Of a DNA stretch of 64,000 nucleotides, positions 42,701 to 54,914 are shown piece by piece (the first letter of the stretch is position 1; the number at the start of each line of letters is the position of its first letter). Below the pieces are notes generated by a model that was given only the letters and a program-made list of their open reading frames with translations, was not told the DNA's origin and did no database searches. Location: positions 1 through 64,000 of the forward strand of contig NW_023501117.1 of NCBI RefSeq assembly GCF_014066305.1. The letters run 5' to 3'. Source of the stretch: Letharia columbiana. Taxonomy: Eukaryota; Ascomycota; Lecanoromycetes; Lecanorales; Parmeliaceae. Made by a program: the position numbers and the translations under genes.

Positions 42701-44621
42701 GCCCAAATTTCGATAACCGCCATATTCACCTTCAAAGAAGTTAAGGGGTTAGTACAGAATGTGCTGTAGATCATGAATCGAGTTGTTTCAAGCGCTGATT
42801 TAATCCTCTTTGCGGGCACCAGACGATCGTTGACAACTCAGAAGTAAACAGCAGCCTTCCCGGACAGCTAGCCCCAGCCAGGAACAGGGTTTTATGGAGC
42901 TGAACCGTAGACAGTAGCGACGGCTATCTTCAACATTTCCCATGCATGATCTCTCATGCACTGCACCCCTGCTCTTCTCACACTATTTACCTTTTCCCGG
43001 CTTTCGAATTGTCCAGCGCTACGCCACTATTTCTTTCAACATCCATGCCAACCATATTCATTCATTTTAACCAGGATTTAACCCAGAGGATCATTTCTGT
43101 GAAAGGGTTTTACCTTACCTACCTAGAAGTATCTCTTTCGGTTACGTCGCCGCATCTGCATATGCACATTTCGCGCAAATCCTCTATACCCCTACATCTT
43201 TACCGATCTCGATACCTGTGACGTCGGAAGCGCTTTCGGCCTTCTCACGGACATCGAGGTTCCTGCAACAGGTAGAGCTTCCCAACTCCTTCACGGACCG
43301 TGTGAGACGATCGGGAGTGCGCGAAACAGCGTGTATGCATGCACCTCGCAGAGGCTCGCAGAGGGAGACCATTGGCTTGGGACCCCCGAGGAAGACCGTG
43401 CTACATTCGGAGACATTCCTCAAATTACGCTATACCCAGTGTTTCTGGGGTAGGGAATGAGCTCCTACCCCGAGAATTTGCGATCTGGCGAAGCTGCCAA
43501 AGCTGCAGATGTGATTAGGAGACACTTCCGTGCGCCGGGAAAAGGGACACTAGTGACCACTGACAGTACTTACCCGAGGAATCGATGGCGAACAATACCA
43601 ATTCAAAGCTGTGAATCGACGCCTATGAAGTCGCCTTGGAAATGATTACTGGACATACTGAATCAATCCTTTGTGTTCCGCAACCGGCCCAATCTTTTCG
43701 ACCAGGCTTGTTTGGGGCTGCCTGGAAGCGGCGGAGATTTCGAGCCAAGCTTTCACTCATCGCCCGACACAAAGAGGCTGGACGCTGGAGCATAATGGCC
43801 CGTGAAGTACTGCCGGGCTCTGCTTCGCAAGATGCCACTCAGTGGCCGCACAAACGATCCCAGGTGCGATTGTCGCGAGCGAAGCTTTGGGTGACTACGC
43901 GGTGCCGTAACATCGACCTCTTCTTCCTCTTCGTCCAACAAAGAAGCGTCTAGAACCGTACCTCAAGGTTTAACCCTGCAGTCATGCCTGCCGATACTCT
44001 CGTATCCTCACTCTTACGACATTTGGTGTCGAAAAACCTCCCGGGCCGGGTCGACGAGGGGAGAAACCCCAGCCTGTGACCTTCGACCACGCTCGCCACT
44101 AACGTGTCAGTGTTCGGGTACAGCATGGGTGCCATCGATCACGCCATACGGCCTTTTCCAAAGCCGCCTCTGCGCTCGGTTTACGCTCGAGACGGTGAAG
44201 GGGGCTGCGGGCAGGCCGGAACACGACATTGATCCAGGCCCTGACGGACAGCCGTACCCTCTGACCGATGCCGGAGACGGGCACCATTTTTCACGACCAG
44301 TAGTTATGAGGTGGAAGGGGATTTGCGATGTGTCGAAAGAGATGGGCCGTGGTTCTCTCTATACTTGAAGCGAAGATGGGTGGCGACACTTGCACAATCG
44401 GCCCGACTGGAAAGGATTAGGGTGGGTGAGATAAGGCAGCGATACTTATGATTTCCGCCGTGATCCGACGATTGTGTCTACATTGCCAGCTCGACAACCA
44501 GTCATTGCCCACCCAAAAAGAAACTTTGCAACGATAATGGAGCTTGGGGGGAGCCTGCAAGCCGAAACCTTGTCTAAAACTAAAAACTTTTTGAAACTTG
44601 GACAAACCGCCGTGCAGGCGC
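39745..44621. other. 4.9-kb gene-poor interval of normal composition
   Basis: No gene could be supported. There are many 60-137 codon frames on both strands, but they conflict with each other, lack motifs and have no matching splice pairs. Composition is not AT-rich and there is no RIP pattern. Local features are A-rich runs (about 40,530-40,552 and 40,858-40,870) and purine-rich patches. It may hold long untranslated regions, noncoding RNA genes, a decayed gene or rapidly evolving small genes that I cannot recognise. Confidence 0.45.
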
Positions 44622-47573
44622 CTACACCCCATCCTCCACCTCCTCCTCCTGCTTTAAGCCGTCCGACAGCACGTCATCCTCCATCTCCACGTCCCCATCC
44701 CCGGCCCCATCCTCCCTCGCCTCCACATGCTCGCCTAATCCCGCAGCCGCGACGTTCCCCTCTACATCCTCCTTGACAGCCAGCTCGTCTTTGACGTCAG
44801 CATTCGTTTCTGCTTCGTCTTTGATGGCGTCTGGCTCGTCTTTGATATCAGCGTTGGATTGAGCTTTGGAGTCGTGGAAGCGTTCTTTTGAATGATCCAT
44901 AAGTGGCGTGTCCTCGTTGTAAAGACGCAGCAGCATGGCTTTGCGATCTTCTTTCGGCAGCATCAGGTTGAGTGAGTGGAGGCTGCGCCATAGAGGAAGA
45001 ACCATGCGCTCGCTGCAGAGACGATGTTAGCACGACCGACTGCACGTACGAAGAATAAAAAAAAATCGTACCTGAAGCTATCCCTCCCGTCCCCCTTCTC
45101 GACCCTCAGCACACAGCACCCCATGCCCACATCTCTAACCCTCTCCCCAATCTCCCCCAACCCCTTCCATCCCTTCCCATCCACCTTTGGAAACATCTCC
45201 ACCAAAAGCGCCCTCAGTGTGCTCCTCTCCCATAATCTCACAACCCTCTTCTCCCCCACCCACGCCTCCAAAACTGGCAATCCTTCGCTCTGGATCCTCC
45301 ATCTACATACTTCGGCAGATTGTACGTCTTGCTTGACGAACATCTTCACGCCGCAGTGTACGAATTTGATGCCAGAGCTTGCGTTGGCGGTCAGGATGGC
45401 GCGGGCAAGAGCGGAGGTGTAGTAGATTGTTTTGGAGGGGTGGCCGAGGGCGTTGCGGACCATAAATCTGTCTCGTGGGAATACGGGCGAGAGGTCGTAG
45501 AATTCGTAAATTGATCGCAGGTCCGGCTGATCAGGGTCGAGGTATTTGAAGGGTTCTTCGTAGGGTTGCTTGTTCTTGTTGAATTGCTTCTGGTTCTCAC
45601 CGAGCGGTGGAGCCGGAGAAGGGAGTGATGTTTGTGTTTCAGGACGACTTGCGTCGAGCTGAGCGGCTGGTGGTGGGGGCCAGTGTACTTGACGATCTTC
45701 ATCGCCTTGGGGTGCTGGATCTTCGACTTCAATTCCGTCTCTGGTTTTGAGACGTTTGGTCGACATTGCAGCGTCAGTCTCGGTGTCGTGTTCTCGTTTG
45801 ACGGCCGTGGTGGTGCTGCTGGGAGCGTTCTCTTGGTTTTGGCGGGCTGCTGCTGATACGCCTTCTGCGTAGTCGTTGGTTTGTGGTTGCACGATCTTAT
45901 CGGCAGCTTCGATTTTTTGAAGTGGGTCGCTGCCGTTTGTGGTTTTCGCCTCGATCTCTTTGACAACGTCCATAATGGAAGTGGGCTCTGGCTCCGGTTT
46001 CTTGGATTCGGCTTCTGGTCTTGCTTTGATCTCGATTTTCTTCTCCAGGACAGTGATGAAAAATGCGCCCGTGTCTTGCAGGTGTCCGTAGACGCGCATA
46101 CACCGGTCAAGCGAACCAGCCTCTGCTCTTTTGGTTGATGGGAACATGAACTCGGATAGTCTTCCAAGACCTTCCTCGCCATTTTTGGCTTTCTCAGCTT
46201 CTACTGCTTGCCAGGATGGCCAGATCCTGCCTTGCTTGTCCATCACTTTCCAGTCGTTGAAGCCTTGCCGTCTCTTCAATTCAGGCAGAGCGCTACTGCA
46301 GTCAATGATGTCAACCTTAGACATGCCACCACATCGATCGATAGCTGTTGCTACGACTGCCTCGTTCTCCACGGGATTCATGCTGCAAGTTGAATAGACA
46401 ACTCTCCCTCCGACTTTCAGCATTTGTAGTGCGCGGACCAAAATACGGACCTGCGTGGAGAACAGCCCAAGCGCATTTCCAGGATTCCAATCTTTCCAAA
46501 CATTGACATTCTTTCGACAAGTTCCATCGCCAGAGCATGGCACATCGGCTAGTATGCGATCAAACTTGAGATATCTGTTTCTTGTTTCGCCGCCCTCTCG
46601 GATGGGATCGGTTGGAAGCTTTATGGACGGGTACATTGTTGCATCGTGATTCGTTACGATCAGGTTCGGGGAATTGAGTCTTTTCATCTGGTGTACGAGC
46701 ATGTGCGCGCGCTTATAGTCGGCATCGTTGGCGATTAGCAACCCCGTGGTTCTCCCATCGTCCGACCAGTCGCCATTTTGTTCTTCCTCTTTCATTTGTT
46801 CTTCCGTTAATCGACCGTCAGGGCTCGTTTCTCGCCCTTGGTCCATCTTCATCTTGCGGACTACTTTTCGCGTTCGAGCCTCCTCTCCGCCATGGACCAT
46901 TTCGATCAACTGAGCCGCTTTGCTACCAGGCGCCGCACACAAGTCCAAGACGGTCATGCCTGGTTTGACGTCCATGAGAAGCGGCGGGATCATGCTAACC
47001 ACCTCCTGCCGACTTATATTTCCGACACTCGTCTCTGAGACCAAGAACTTTTGGAACGAAGCAAACGGTGGGAATTTGCGCACGACGCTCTTGGGTGTGG
47101 TCATCTGCCATGCCAATTGATCTGGGAACCATGATATAGCATTTGGCGGATTGACGAGCTCACCATTATGCTCTATAGAGGTGATCTCCGGTATGTAGCG
47201 GTCCTTCAGTAGCTGCTGCACCGGTAGAGCTTGCCTGCAGAATTCAAGCAATCAGCATGCGCCCATGAAATCGGTAGGGGCTCGAGTACCCTTTTGAACC
47301 AGTGAAACGAAAGCTATTTGGGAGTTCTCTTCGCAACGCAGTCCAGAAATCTTCCCTTTCGGCCTCTTCGACCAAGCCTAGTTCATTGTAGTATTGCTCA
47401 TATTGTGCATTGGCTTTGGGCACTTCCGAGTAGTCTGTGCGAATTGATCGCTGACCACCCCCACGACCACCGCCTCTGCTCCCGCCTCGACCCTGCGACG
47501 AGAAGTGTTAGCTCCTTGCTTTGGAGGACCACGCGTCGGACATACTGACTCTTTTGCCCCCACGGTTACCCAT
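44622..47573 (-). CDS. TRM4: tRNA/RNA (cytosine-5) methyltransferase TRM4/NSUN2-type
   Basis: Four exons: 47,573-47,550, 47,492-47,290, 47,234-45,072 and 45,012-44,622; introns of 57, 55 and 59 bp; 926 residues. The N-terminus is RGG-like ([11 protein letters not shown]). The SAM-binding motif is VLDLCAAPGSKAAQL (171-185). Motif IV PCSGDGTCRKN carries the release Cys (309), and motif VI YSTCSMNPVEN carries the nucleophile Cys (359). Both catalytic cysteines are present. The C-terminal third holds the TRM4-specific extension with an additional acidic Lys/Glu/Asp-rich tail. The enzyme makes 5-methylcytosine in tRNA (yeast positions 34, 40, 48, 49), in the nucleus. It is divergent from a small hypothetical gene at 47,702. 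Confidence 0.9.
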
Positions 47574-47701
47574 TTTTGAGTAGTTTCACAAAAGGAAAAG
47601 CGGTGGTTGGCTCTCCAAGTAGTGAGCTCCAGTGAATTTTGGGCTGTCGGTGAGGTCATGTAACTTTCTCCGACTTGGTACGGTTGGCTACAAGCTGCCT
47701 C

Positions 47702-48067
47702 ATGAAATCCCTTTTCCGTTTCACTCGCAGATCATCCATTGACTTTAGCATCAACTTCAATTTCAAGTCACCTTCGTCTAATTCGCACGCAGGTATGCCT
47801 GTTGGCTCAGAGACGCTCTTATCGCCTTCCTCTGGCTACAACGCGCCAGTGGCTTCCCACTACCTTAACCTCTTGCAAGAAGTTCAGAAACACAAAGAGG
47901 AACTAAACTTTATAGATAGGCAGTGGTGGATGAACTGGAACTCCCAGAAAGTTCGCACGGCTTGGAGCTCGATGCTAAGTTTTATTTGTTTGTCTACTTC
48001 CCGTCCAGTACCTTCATCTTCAGGAGGTCCCCACACTACTCGAGAGACACGTCTCAACTCTATGTAA
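47702..48067 (+). CDS. hypothetical small protein, 121 residues
   Basis: ATG start, single open frame. The N-terminus (MKSLFRFTRRSSIDFSINF) is basic and aromatic, possibly a mitochondrial presequence. The middle (APVASHYLNLLQEVQKHKEE) looks helical; the C-terminal ~40 residues are Ser/Thr-rich and may instead be intron or out-of-frame sequence. Only ~130 bp separates its start from that of TRM4 on the other strand, so a shared promoter is likely. Family not recognised. The true gene may include further exons. Confidence 0.4.
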   Translation: MKSLFRFTRRSSIDFSINFNFKSPSSNSHAGMPVGSETLLSPSSGYNAPVASHYLNLLQEVQKHKEELNFIDRQWWMNWNSQKVRTAWSSMLSFICLSTSRPVPSSSGGPHTTRETRLNSM

Positions 48068-48511
48068 GGCCGAACAACGCTCACTATCAGGCCTCTAGAG
48101 TACCTGGGGATCGACATTCAGGCATTCGCATTGACACTGGATTCCATTGACCCTGAAAAGTACCCTCGTTTTCATTCTTTTTTATCATCAATGTATACTC
48201 CTATGAAGGAGAACGCTGAGCCAGAGTTCTTCCTTTTACTCGATTTTCTATCGAACGTGCTCGTTGATTCTCTTCTATACACCCTTTTTTCCATCCACCC
48301 TTGATTCATCAGGCATTCCGATCCGACTTCTGCATCGAAGGAAATGCCTTACACGTCCTCCTTCCAAGCATTCGCCTGAATTTTAGACCTCGGCTACTCT
48401 CGCCCTGAACTAAGAGACCCCGCCTCGCCCCGCAAGAGGATCCATCGACAAGAACACTCATGCTATCTTCACTCTCTTTCTTGTTTACATCCGCCCAGGG
48501 ACCACATCAAA
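48068..48511. other. upstream region of the aldolase/adducin gene
   Basis: Pyrimidine-rich sequence typical of fungal leaders, for example ctcttctatacaccctttt. No coding evidence. Confidence 0.45.
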
Positions 48512-49452
48512 ATGGCACCACCATCAGCGACCACCACACAAAGCGAAACCAATGGCTCCTATCCCTCCACCAAAGCGCCCCTTGAGCCCGGCTTAAGCGA
48601 ATCCCGAGCCAGAGGGCAAATGGCACACTTCCCCGGCCCTCCCACCTTCACTGATAAATACGAAGAGCGCGAATACCTCAAAGGCCGACTCGCGGCCGCC
48701 TTCCGTATATTCGGGAAGTACGGCTTCGACGAAGGAGTGGCGGGACACATCACACTTCGAGATCCAGTGGACCCTACTACATTTTGGGTGAACCCGTGGG
48801 GGGTGGCATTCTCGTTAATAAAGAGGAGTGAATTGATACAAGTGGACCACAGTGGAAAGATTATTGGTGGAGGGAGTGTCAAGTTGTTGAATACAGCTGC
48901 GTTTATGATACATGGCGCAGTGCATAAGGCGAGGCCGGATGTGATGTGTGCTGCGCACAGCCATAGTATCTATGGACGCTCCTTCTGCACCTTAGGCCAG
49001 AAGCTCGACACCATAACGCAAGATTCCTGCGCATTTCATGACGTGCGACTGAATTTGTCTTCTGGTTTGGATAAAGGTGCTGACAACCTCGGCAGGACCA
49101 CGTCCTCTACTCAACATTCAACGGCATCGTCCTTGCCGAGAAGGAAGGCGAAGAGATTGCACACGCCCTGGGAGACAAAAAGGCCGCTCTTCTCCAAAAC
49201 CACGGCCTCCTGACGGTCGGCGGAACCATTGAAGCTGCGGTGTTCTGGTTCATGAGCCTCGAGAAATGCTGTCACGCGCAGCTGATGGCAGACGCCGCTG
49301 CTGGAGGCCGAGGTCGCGAAACCGTAAAGATCAATGATGAGGATGCAGCATTCACATATAAGACTATTGGAACGCCAAGAGGCGGCTGGTTTAGTGCCAA
49401 GCCGTTGTTCGATGTCATTGAGAAGGAGTGTGGTGCAGATTATTTGCAATAG
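48512..49452 (+). CDS. class II aldolase/adducin-domain protein
   Basis: Two exons, 48,512-49,042 and 49,096-49,452, with a 53-bp intron (gtgcga...cggcag), 295 residues. Residues ~52-250 form a class II aldolase/adducin domain: EYLKGRLAAAFRIFGKYGFD, then GHITLRDP, the zinc-binding AAHSHSIYGR (His149, His151) and the LLQNHGLLTVG segment with the third His. In bacteria such enzymes cleave sugar phosphates such as fuculose-1-phosphate. Fungal single-domain members are cytosolic and mostly uncharacterised, with lyase or epimerase activity inferred. All metal-ligand positions look intact, so an active enzyme is plausible. The N-terminal ~40 residues are Ser/Pro-rich and extra to the domain. Confidence 0.85.
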
Positions 49453-50160
49453 GTGCCAGATTTCACGGTTCAAAATTGAAGGTACTCATGTTTCGACGAA
49501 AATTGTCCGCATTGATTTTCGGCTGTATAAAAATGTCCTCGCCTTTGAGTAATCTTATGTGTATACTCGGTCAACCAATTAAATGGTTGGATTGGCAGTC
49601 TATGGAAACTTATTTCTACCACTGTCGCTGCCGTTCTTTGACGTGATCGATATTTTGTGCAAAATCATTGGACTGCTATGCTGCCGTCCAGCTTTGGTTG
49701 CACATCTCCTTAGAGTGGAGGTTTTTTAAGTTGGTCATCTTAGCTTGACGCGCCTGTACCAGTTTTTTGCTGCTTCTCAGCTTGCTTGGCCTTTCTATGT
49801 GTGTTGTTGGTGTTAGGCGTTGATGCTGTTGGGAAGAAGAAGAGGTGGAAGTGGAAGCCTGAAGAGCCTGCGGATGATACAAGAGGGTTGCTGCGCTAGG
49901 CCTTTGTGACTGGGTTGAAAATGCAGCGCCTTCTCAGAGGGACGTCCTTGTTTTGATTCGGGAAAGATCAGTAGCTGTCCGGTCAGAAAGTCGCGAAGTT
50001 TCGAATAGTCACATTGGAATTTCACAATCGCATTCTTTGATTATATTTCTGGAGCCACCATAGCGCTGCTTGAATCCTTGCCGCTGCATTCTGGTAAACC
50101 AGAAGCAAGCACCCGGAATTGCGTCCGCTCCTTCAACCCTCCATCACCCTCGGAATCTAA
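49453..50160. other. convergent intergenic region, no supported gene
   Basis: Between the aldolase gene (plus) and the F-box gene (minus). Short frames only; nothing notable. Confidence 0.45.
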
Positions 50161-51856
50161 TTACGAGCCCAATCCCCGGATTCCTCCTGAGACTGCTCTT
50201 GAGATCCCTCGCGAACCCGGCCCCAACTCCCCCTCCACGATCCTCCCAAGATCCCAGGCATACCTAACCAGTCTGTCATCCCCACCACCGTCCCCCTTGT
50301 CCCACCGATAAACCGAAGCAATCTCTTCTCTCATTTCCAGATCCAGATCGAAATGTCCCCTGTCTGGATCGTAAAGGTCTATCTTCGAAAGAACGAGGTG
50401 TGTCAGATTCGGAAGGTAGTTTCTAATTTTCGCCAGTTCTTTGACCGGCATTTGACCCGGAGTTGCATCGAAGACCACCCTGTGTAGTTCAATACTTCGG
50501 AGGGTTTGCTGGTGCATCGCGGCGAAACAGAGCAGTCCTTCTTCGCGGAGGGGGCAGTTAATTAGGGACAGCGATTCGAGTCGTGGGAAGGTGCAGTCAT
50601 TGATCATGCCAGCCTCACTGATTCCCTTGTGTTTTCGACGCTCGAGCTCACAGATGGCCTTGCTAAGCTCGGTGCCGGTGAGCAGGTTATCGAAGTACAA
50701 ATGGGGTCCGCCCATTTCGAACCACTCGTCCTCGTTGGGGTACAAACCCTCGCATGAGAGACTGAGCCGCAGCGTCTCGAGACGCTTGAGGGCCGTGAAC
50801 TGTTCCCGCCAATCTTGCACGGCGAAGCACGTTTGTACTGGGTCTTCGAGGGTGCCAATTTCTTGACTGATCCTGAGCTCGATGTCGAGATGCACGACTT
50901 GGTCTGGGATGCGCCAATGGTAGAGCCAGTTTTGGAAGGGTACCTCGCGGAGCTTCAAGCTGGTGATGCTGATCGTTAGGGAGGTCATGAGGTATGAGAC
51001 CCCTCGTCCTAAAGTATCACTTTGATCATCCGTTACAGTAGGGAAGTTTCCGGACAGGTCGATGCCCATCTCATCCCAAATCTTTTGGTAAGCCATTGCC
51101 GTTCGCTCAGGTCCATGGGTAGAGACTGAGTTTTCGACATGGTAGAGCATGGGCAAGACCGCCATAGTCTCACGCATGATCTTTCTGATCGCCTGAAGGA
51201 GTTTTGTTAGAACTGCTTGAGCCTCACACAAGGATGGACGAAAGGAAGACCTTACGTCAAAATTGGGGATCTCATCCTCCCATTGAGCCTCCAAAGGCGC
51301 TATGACCAGCTCGTGGATCCTGGCAGAGTTTCGCACTCTCAATTCTAATGCCGACGAAAGTTCAGTCTCGTACAAGTGACGTAGATGTGCAACACAAGGA
51401 GAGCTGGGGTGCCAGCGGGGGTCACAGGAAGCAGTGGTCGTGACTGGCGTCCTTAGCTGGAGACGCTGAACGTGTATTGCAAGCTCGGGTTTTTCTCTGG
51501 CAAAGGTGATAATTCTGGATAAGGGGCTTTAGTCTGGATAGCTCATCATTCTGGGTGCATCAAACCTTTTCATATCAACAAGCTTGAAGGAGCTGAAGTC
51601 AAGCACAAAGTTCTTGAAGAGGAATGGAGTAGCCACAGTTTTGAACTATGAGCACGCATCAGCCAAACTCAATGTCTTGTCTCACAGGAGAATATGGTGG
51701 CAAGCGGGAGCCAGTTTGACTAACCCTATGGGAAACAAGTCTCAGGCTCTGCAAATCCTTGGTTGCAACCGGATCAAAGTGATTGATTCTTCGACCAACC
51801 AGAAACCTGACAATCATGACGAGCATCTCGTTTGGCAGCTCCCAAAGCAATGCCAT
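50161..51856 (-). CDS. F-box protein
   Basis: Exons 51,856-51,725, 51,645-51,566 and 51,514-50,161, with introns of 79 bp (gttagt...catag) and 51 bp (gtttga...atccag), give about 521 residues. The N-terminus is an F-box: ALLWELPNEMLVMIVRFLVG, then LQSLRLVSHRFKTVATPFLF across the first intron. The rest is Leu-rich with LRR-like segments (RLETLRLSLSCEGLY, FPRLESLSLINCPL, LPNLTHLVLSKIDLY). F-box proteins recruit substrates to SCF ubiquitin ligases via Skp1; the Leu-rich part would bind the target. A 63-bp stretch, 51,255-51,193, has gtaagg, ctaac and ttcag signals but is also in phase and open, so it may be a third intron (500 residues if removed). The substrate is unknown. Confidence 0.75.
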
Positions 51857-53420
51857 GTTGACGATACCCAGCTTCAGATGGAAGTAAGGGCCTTCGGCCA
51901 AAGATTAATCACAATAAGAATCCAATGGTATGGCGGTACTGTGGAAGACAGAGGCTGGAGACCGATGAAGTTCTTTAGCGTAGGTATGGAAGGCGCAGGG
52001 TAGAAACCGATGAAGAACCCTGAAGTAGCGAGGCTTTGCACGATCAGATTGAAAGTGTGTGCTGAGTTCCGGATGGTGTGCTTGCCTTTCAGAAGACGAG
52101 GGTTAGAGACCAACGGATAGCTTCAGAGTAGCAGTGGAGGACACAGGCTGAGGATCAATGCCAACTTCGAAGTACCAAGGATGTGTAGGATGGAAGAGAA
52201 AGTATGTGCTGAGCTCCGGGTGTTAAGCTGCCAAAACAAACGCTATAAGCGCCTGCTTCACGTGTCTGACAAATTCACGGTATATATGTATAACAAGCGG
52301 CAGATTCATTCTGTCCGACAGCTTCTCGATGTATATATACATTGGCCACGTCTGTAAGCTGCGAAAAAAAGACGCCATAAGCGCCTTCTTCACGTTTCTG
52401 GAGAGATTTATAGATAATAAGCCCCAGATCTTTTCCGTGCGACAGCTTCTCAGTGTACATTCACCTTAGCCGCGTGATTCACAGACTCTCATAGCCTTTG
52501 CACAGCTATGAATGTAGCCGCGGATGCCCGTCTTCACTTGTTGTTAAGGCTGCATTACTTTTACTACTGTGATCACTTGCGAACGGAGTGAATAGACCAG
52601 GGCATATGATGCCAGAGAAAATGCACTGGCTGAGATAATGATTGTGTCAGTCACTTCAAGAGAAGATTTCTCGACAACTCTTAGGCCTACAATCTTTGCT
52701 GCTAAATTCACTCTTGAAAGGAGATAATGAAGCAACGCATAGAATCTGAGAGATGGTAAATAATGCTCAAGCATACTTCATTTGTCAATACTGTCCGTCT
52801 GCAAAAAACTTGAGATATGTTTTGTCTTGGCCACCCATATATCAAATCCTTTGGTACGTTCATGGAAGATACAGAGACTAAGCTGTTTGATAAACTGCAT
52901 CAGTTCTTGTAAACAGGATGGCGTTCAAAGGATGGCGTTCAACTCGTACTTGGCAAAATTTTCATTCGCATTGAAATTCAAGAAGAGGACAGGATAAATC
53001 GAATATGCAACTGTGCCGTCCTTGAGGCTTTTTAGAGTAGAATGCCGATGTGATTCCGTCCCTCACCTCCACAACCTAATGTGAGAAAGCATCATTGATT
53101 GACATATGGAAGTCGTACGGACTTCGGAAGCACCTACATTTAGTGATTCGTTTCTCTCTCAAGCGAAGTCATTGTTGAGCTAGGGATGTGAGATGAGGAT
53201 GTGAAGAATAGGGTACTGATACAGTGTTCTTGTAAGGAAAGGTATCTGATCGTCTATGGTACGCAGATATGTAAATCCAATACCTGTAATCCACGTGTGA
53301 CGTCTGGAGGCTCAATCAATCTGAGATATCATTGTCTCTTGGATAAGGTCGTCTAACCAATCTGCGGGTTGCAGTATCTGATTCTGGGTCAAGGAGTGTC
53401 CGACACACCAAGGAAGGGCT
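51857..53420. other. intergenic, no supported gene, with degenerate direct repeats
   Basis: Short frames only (51,584-52,003 plus, mostly antisense to the F-box first exons; 52,544-52,774; 52,782-52,997). Contains the repeat copies listed separately. The part near 53,420 would be the 3' flank of the AAA ATPase gene. Confidence 0.45.
52224..52474. repeat. two diverged ~125-bp tandem copies
   Basis: Copy 1, about 52,224-52,352, and copy 2, about 52,355-52,474, both begin taagctgc, share ataagcgcc then cttcacgt, and later cgacagcttctc followed by a tgta-rich segment. A second, looser pair lies just upstream (tgtgtgctgagttccggatg near 52,056 and tatgtgctgagctccgggtg near 52,203). Confidence 0.65.
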
Positions 53421-54914
53421 TCACGTACCAATGGTGGCAGTATTGTTCTGAGAAGCATCCTCGGCGCTCTTACGCGCATCTTCCATCTCAGCGCGAAGAT
53501 TCTTGACCTGCTGGCTCATGACTCGCCAGAACAAGAGGTGATCAAGCTCGTGACTCTCTGCACCAGCCTCCGGTAGTTCATCGATTGCTTTGCTCGTCCC
53601 TTTGTGAGACCCGACGATCATGAGAAGCGAAGTAATGAAACTTTCCTTAAAATAAGCGAAGCTGAAGCCTTCGGTGATCGCTGCAATAGCTTCGGAGAGC
53701 TTGGGTGGAAAGTCGACAGTAGTGTTGTTGGAAAGCTTAAATCTCCAGTAGTCGCAGTATTTGACCCTCTCAGGTAAGGCAGGAAGGACGAAATGGTACT
53801 TGCGGTCGAATCGACCTGGGCGCTTGGAGATACCCGCGTCCAGCCTCTCGAGATAGTTGGTGCTTCCAAGCATCATGAGTCCCTCATTTGACTCCAAGCC
53901 ATCGACTTCATTGAGAAAGAAGCTCTTGACCTTGTCTGTGATCAAGCTGTCGAGGTCCTCGAAGATTAAGAGACATGGGCTAGACAGTCTAGCTTTGACG
54001 AAGATTTCTCGGATAGCATACTCAGGGCCATGACTGTAGAATGAGTTAGCTTTGCGTGCAACTTGTCAACAGAGAGTCACTTACCATCCGGCAAGAGATT
54101 TGACGTAGAGCGTGGGAACAGGGTCTGGACGCTTGTAGAGAGCATGCATGAGAGCCTTGATGGAAATAGTTTTGCCATTTCCAGGTAGGCCATGGAATAT
54201 GATGCCCCTCTTCCAAGGTACCGCAAACTCCCTGTATTCGTCTCTGCAGTCGAAGAAGCCTTCAACGTCATTGACCAGTGTCTCTTTCATGTCTTTGTCC
54301 ATGATCACATCGTCCCAGCTTGCATTCTGAACAGAAGCCCATAATTCTTTGTTCTTGGTCCAGCGCTCTTGATCGAACACCAGCACCTCGTCATGGACGT
54401 TGTTGTTCCACTTCGTAGCTGCAGCAATAAGCTCATCGGTAGCCTTGCAACGTCCATCAATAAGCCCATGGTCACGCTTGTGTAAGACGTAGTTGTTCTT
54501 GATTTGTAAAAAGCCTTGTTGGAAAGTAGCCGTATACACGATGAAGACCTCGCTCTTCCACTCATAGTCATATTTTCCAAAGTGGACCTTGTCCGTCATT
54601 TTGCCCTCCTCCTGAGAGATACGCTGGCTAGGTGGAACATGCAGACGCCATGCTGACAATGACTCGGTCTTGGTGTCTAGTTCTGCCTTGGCCTGTCCAG
54701 CTCGAGCAAAGGCAAGAAGGCCTGTGTGACCAGGCGTGACCGTCACGGTCCAGTCTGGATAACGGCCCCGAAGGGAAGATACGATGGCGGTCTCGCTAGA
54801 GATTTGGAGGCCAGCATTGTGCTTTTGGTAGTCTTCAAAGACGTTGACCGCAGCCTTATCGGTAGCGAAGGTCTCCTCCATCTTGTGGGTGTAGGAGGCT
54901 TCTCCTTTTCTCAT
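53421..54914 (-). CDS. AAA-family ATPase (BCS1-like / fungal AAA chaperone-type)
   Basis: Two exons, 54,914-54,085 and 54,033-53,421, with a 51-bp intron (gtaagt...ctacag), 480 residues. The N-terminal ~220 residues have no recognised domain. The AAA core has Walker A GLPGNGKT (242-249), Walker B LLIFEDLDS (298-306), sensor-1 MLGSTNYLERLD and an arginine-finger region KRPGRFDRKYHF. The protein would couple ATP hydrolysis to remodelling of protein complexes; the EDLDS Walker B variant is common in a fungal-specific group whose substrates are unknown. A Lys/Glu-rich C-terminal helix follows. The stop used is 53,421-53,423, directly overlapping a gtacgtg donor-like site, so an additional 3' exon is possible. 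Divergent from RPB5. Confidence 0.8.
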
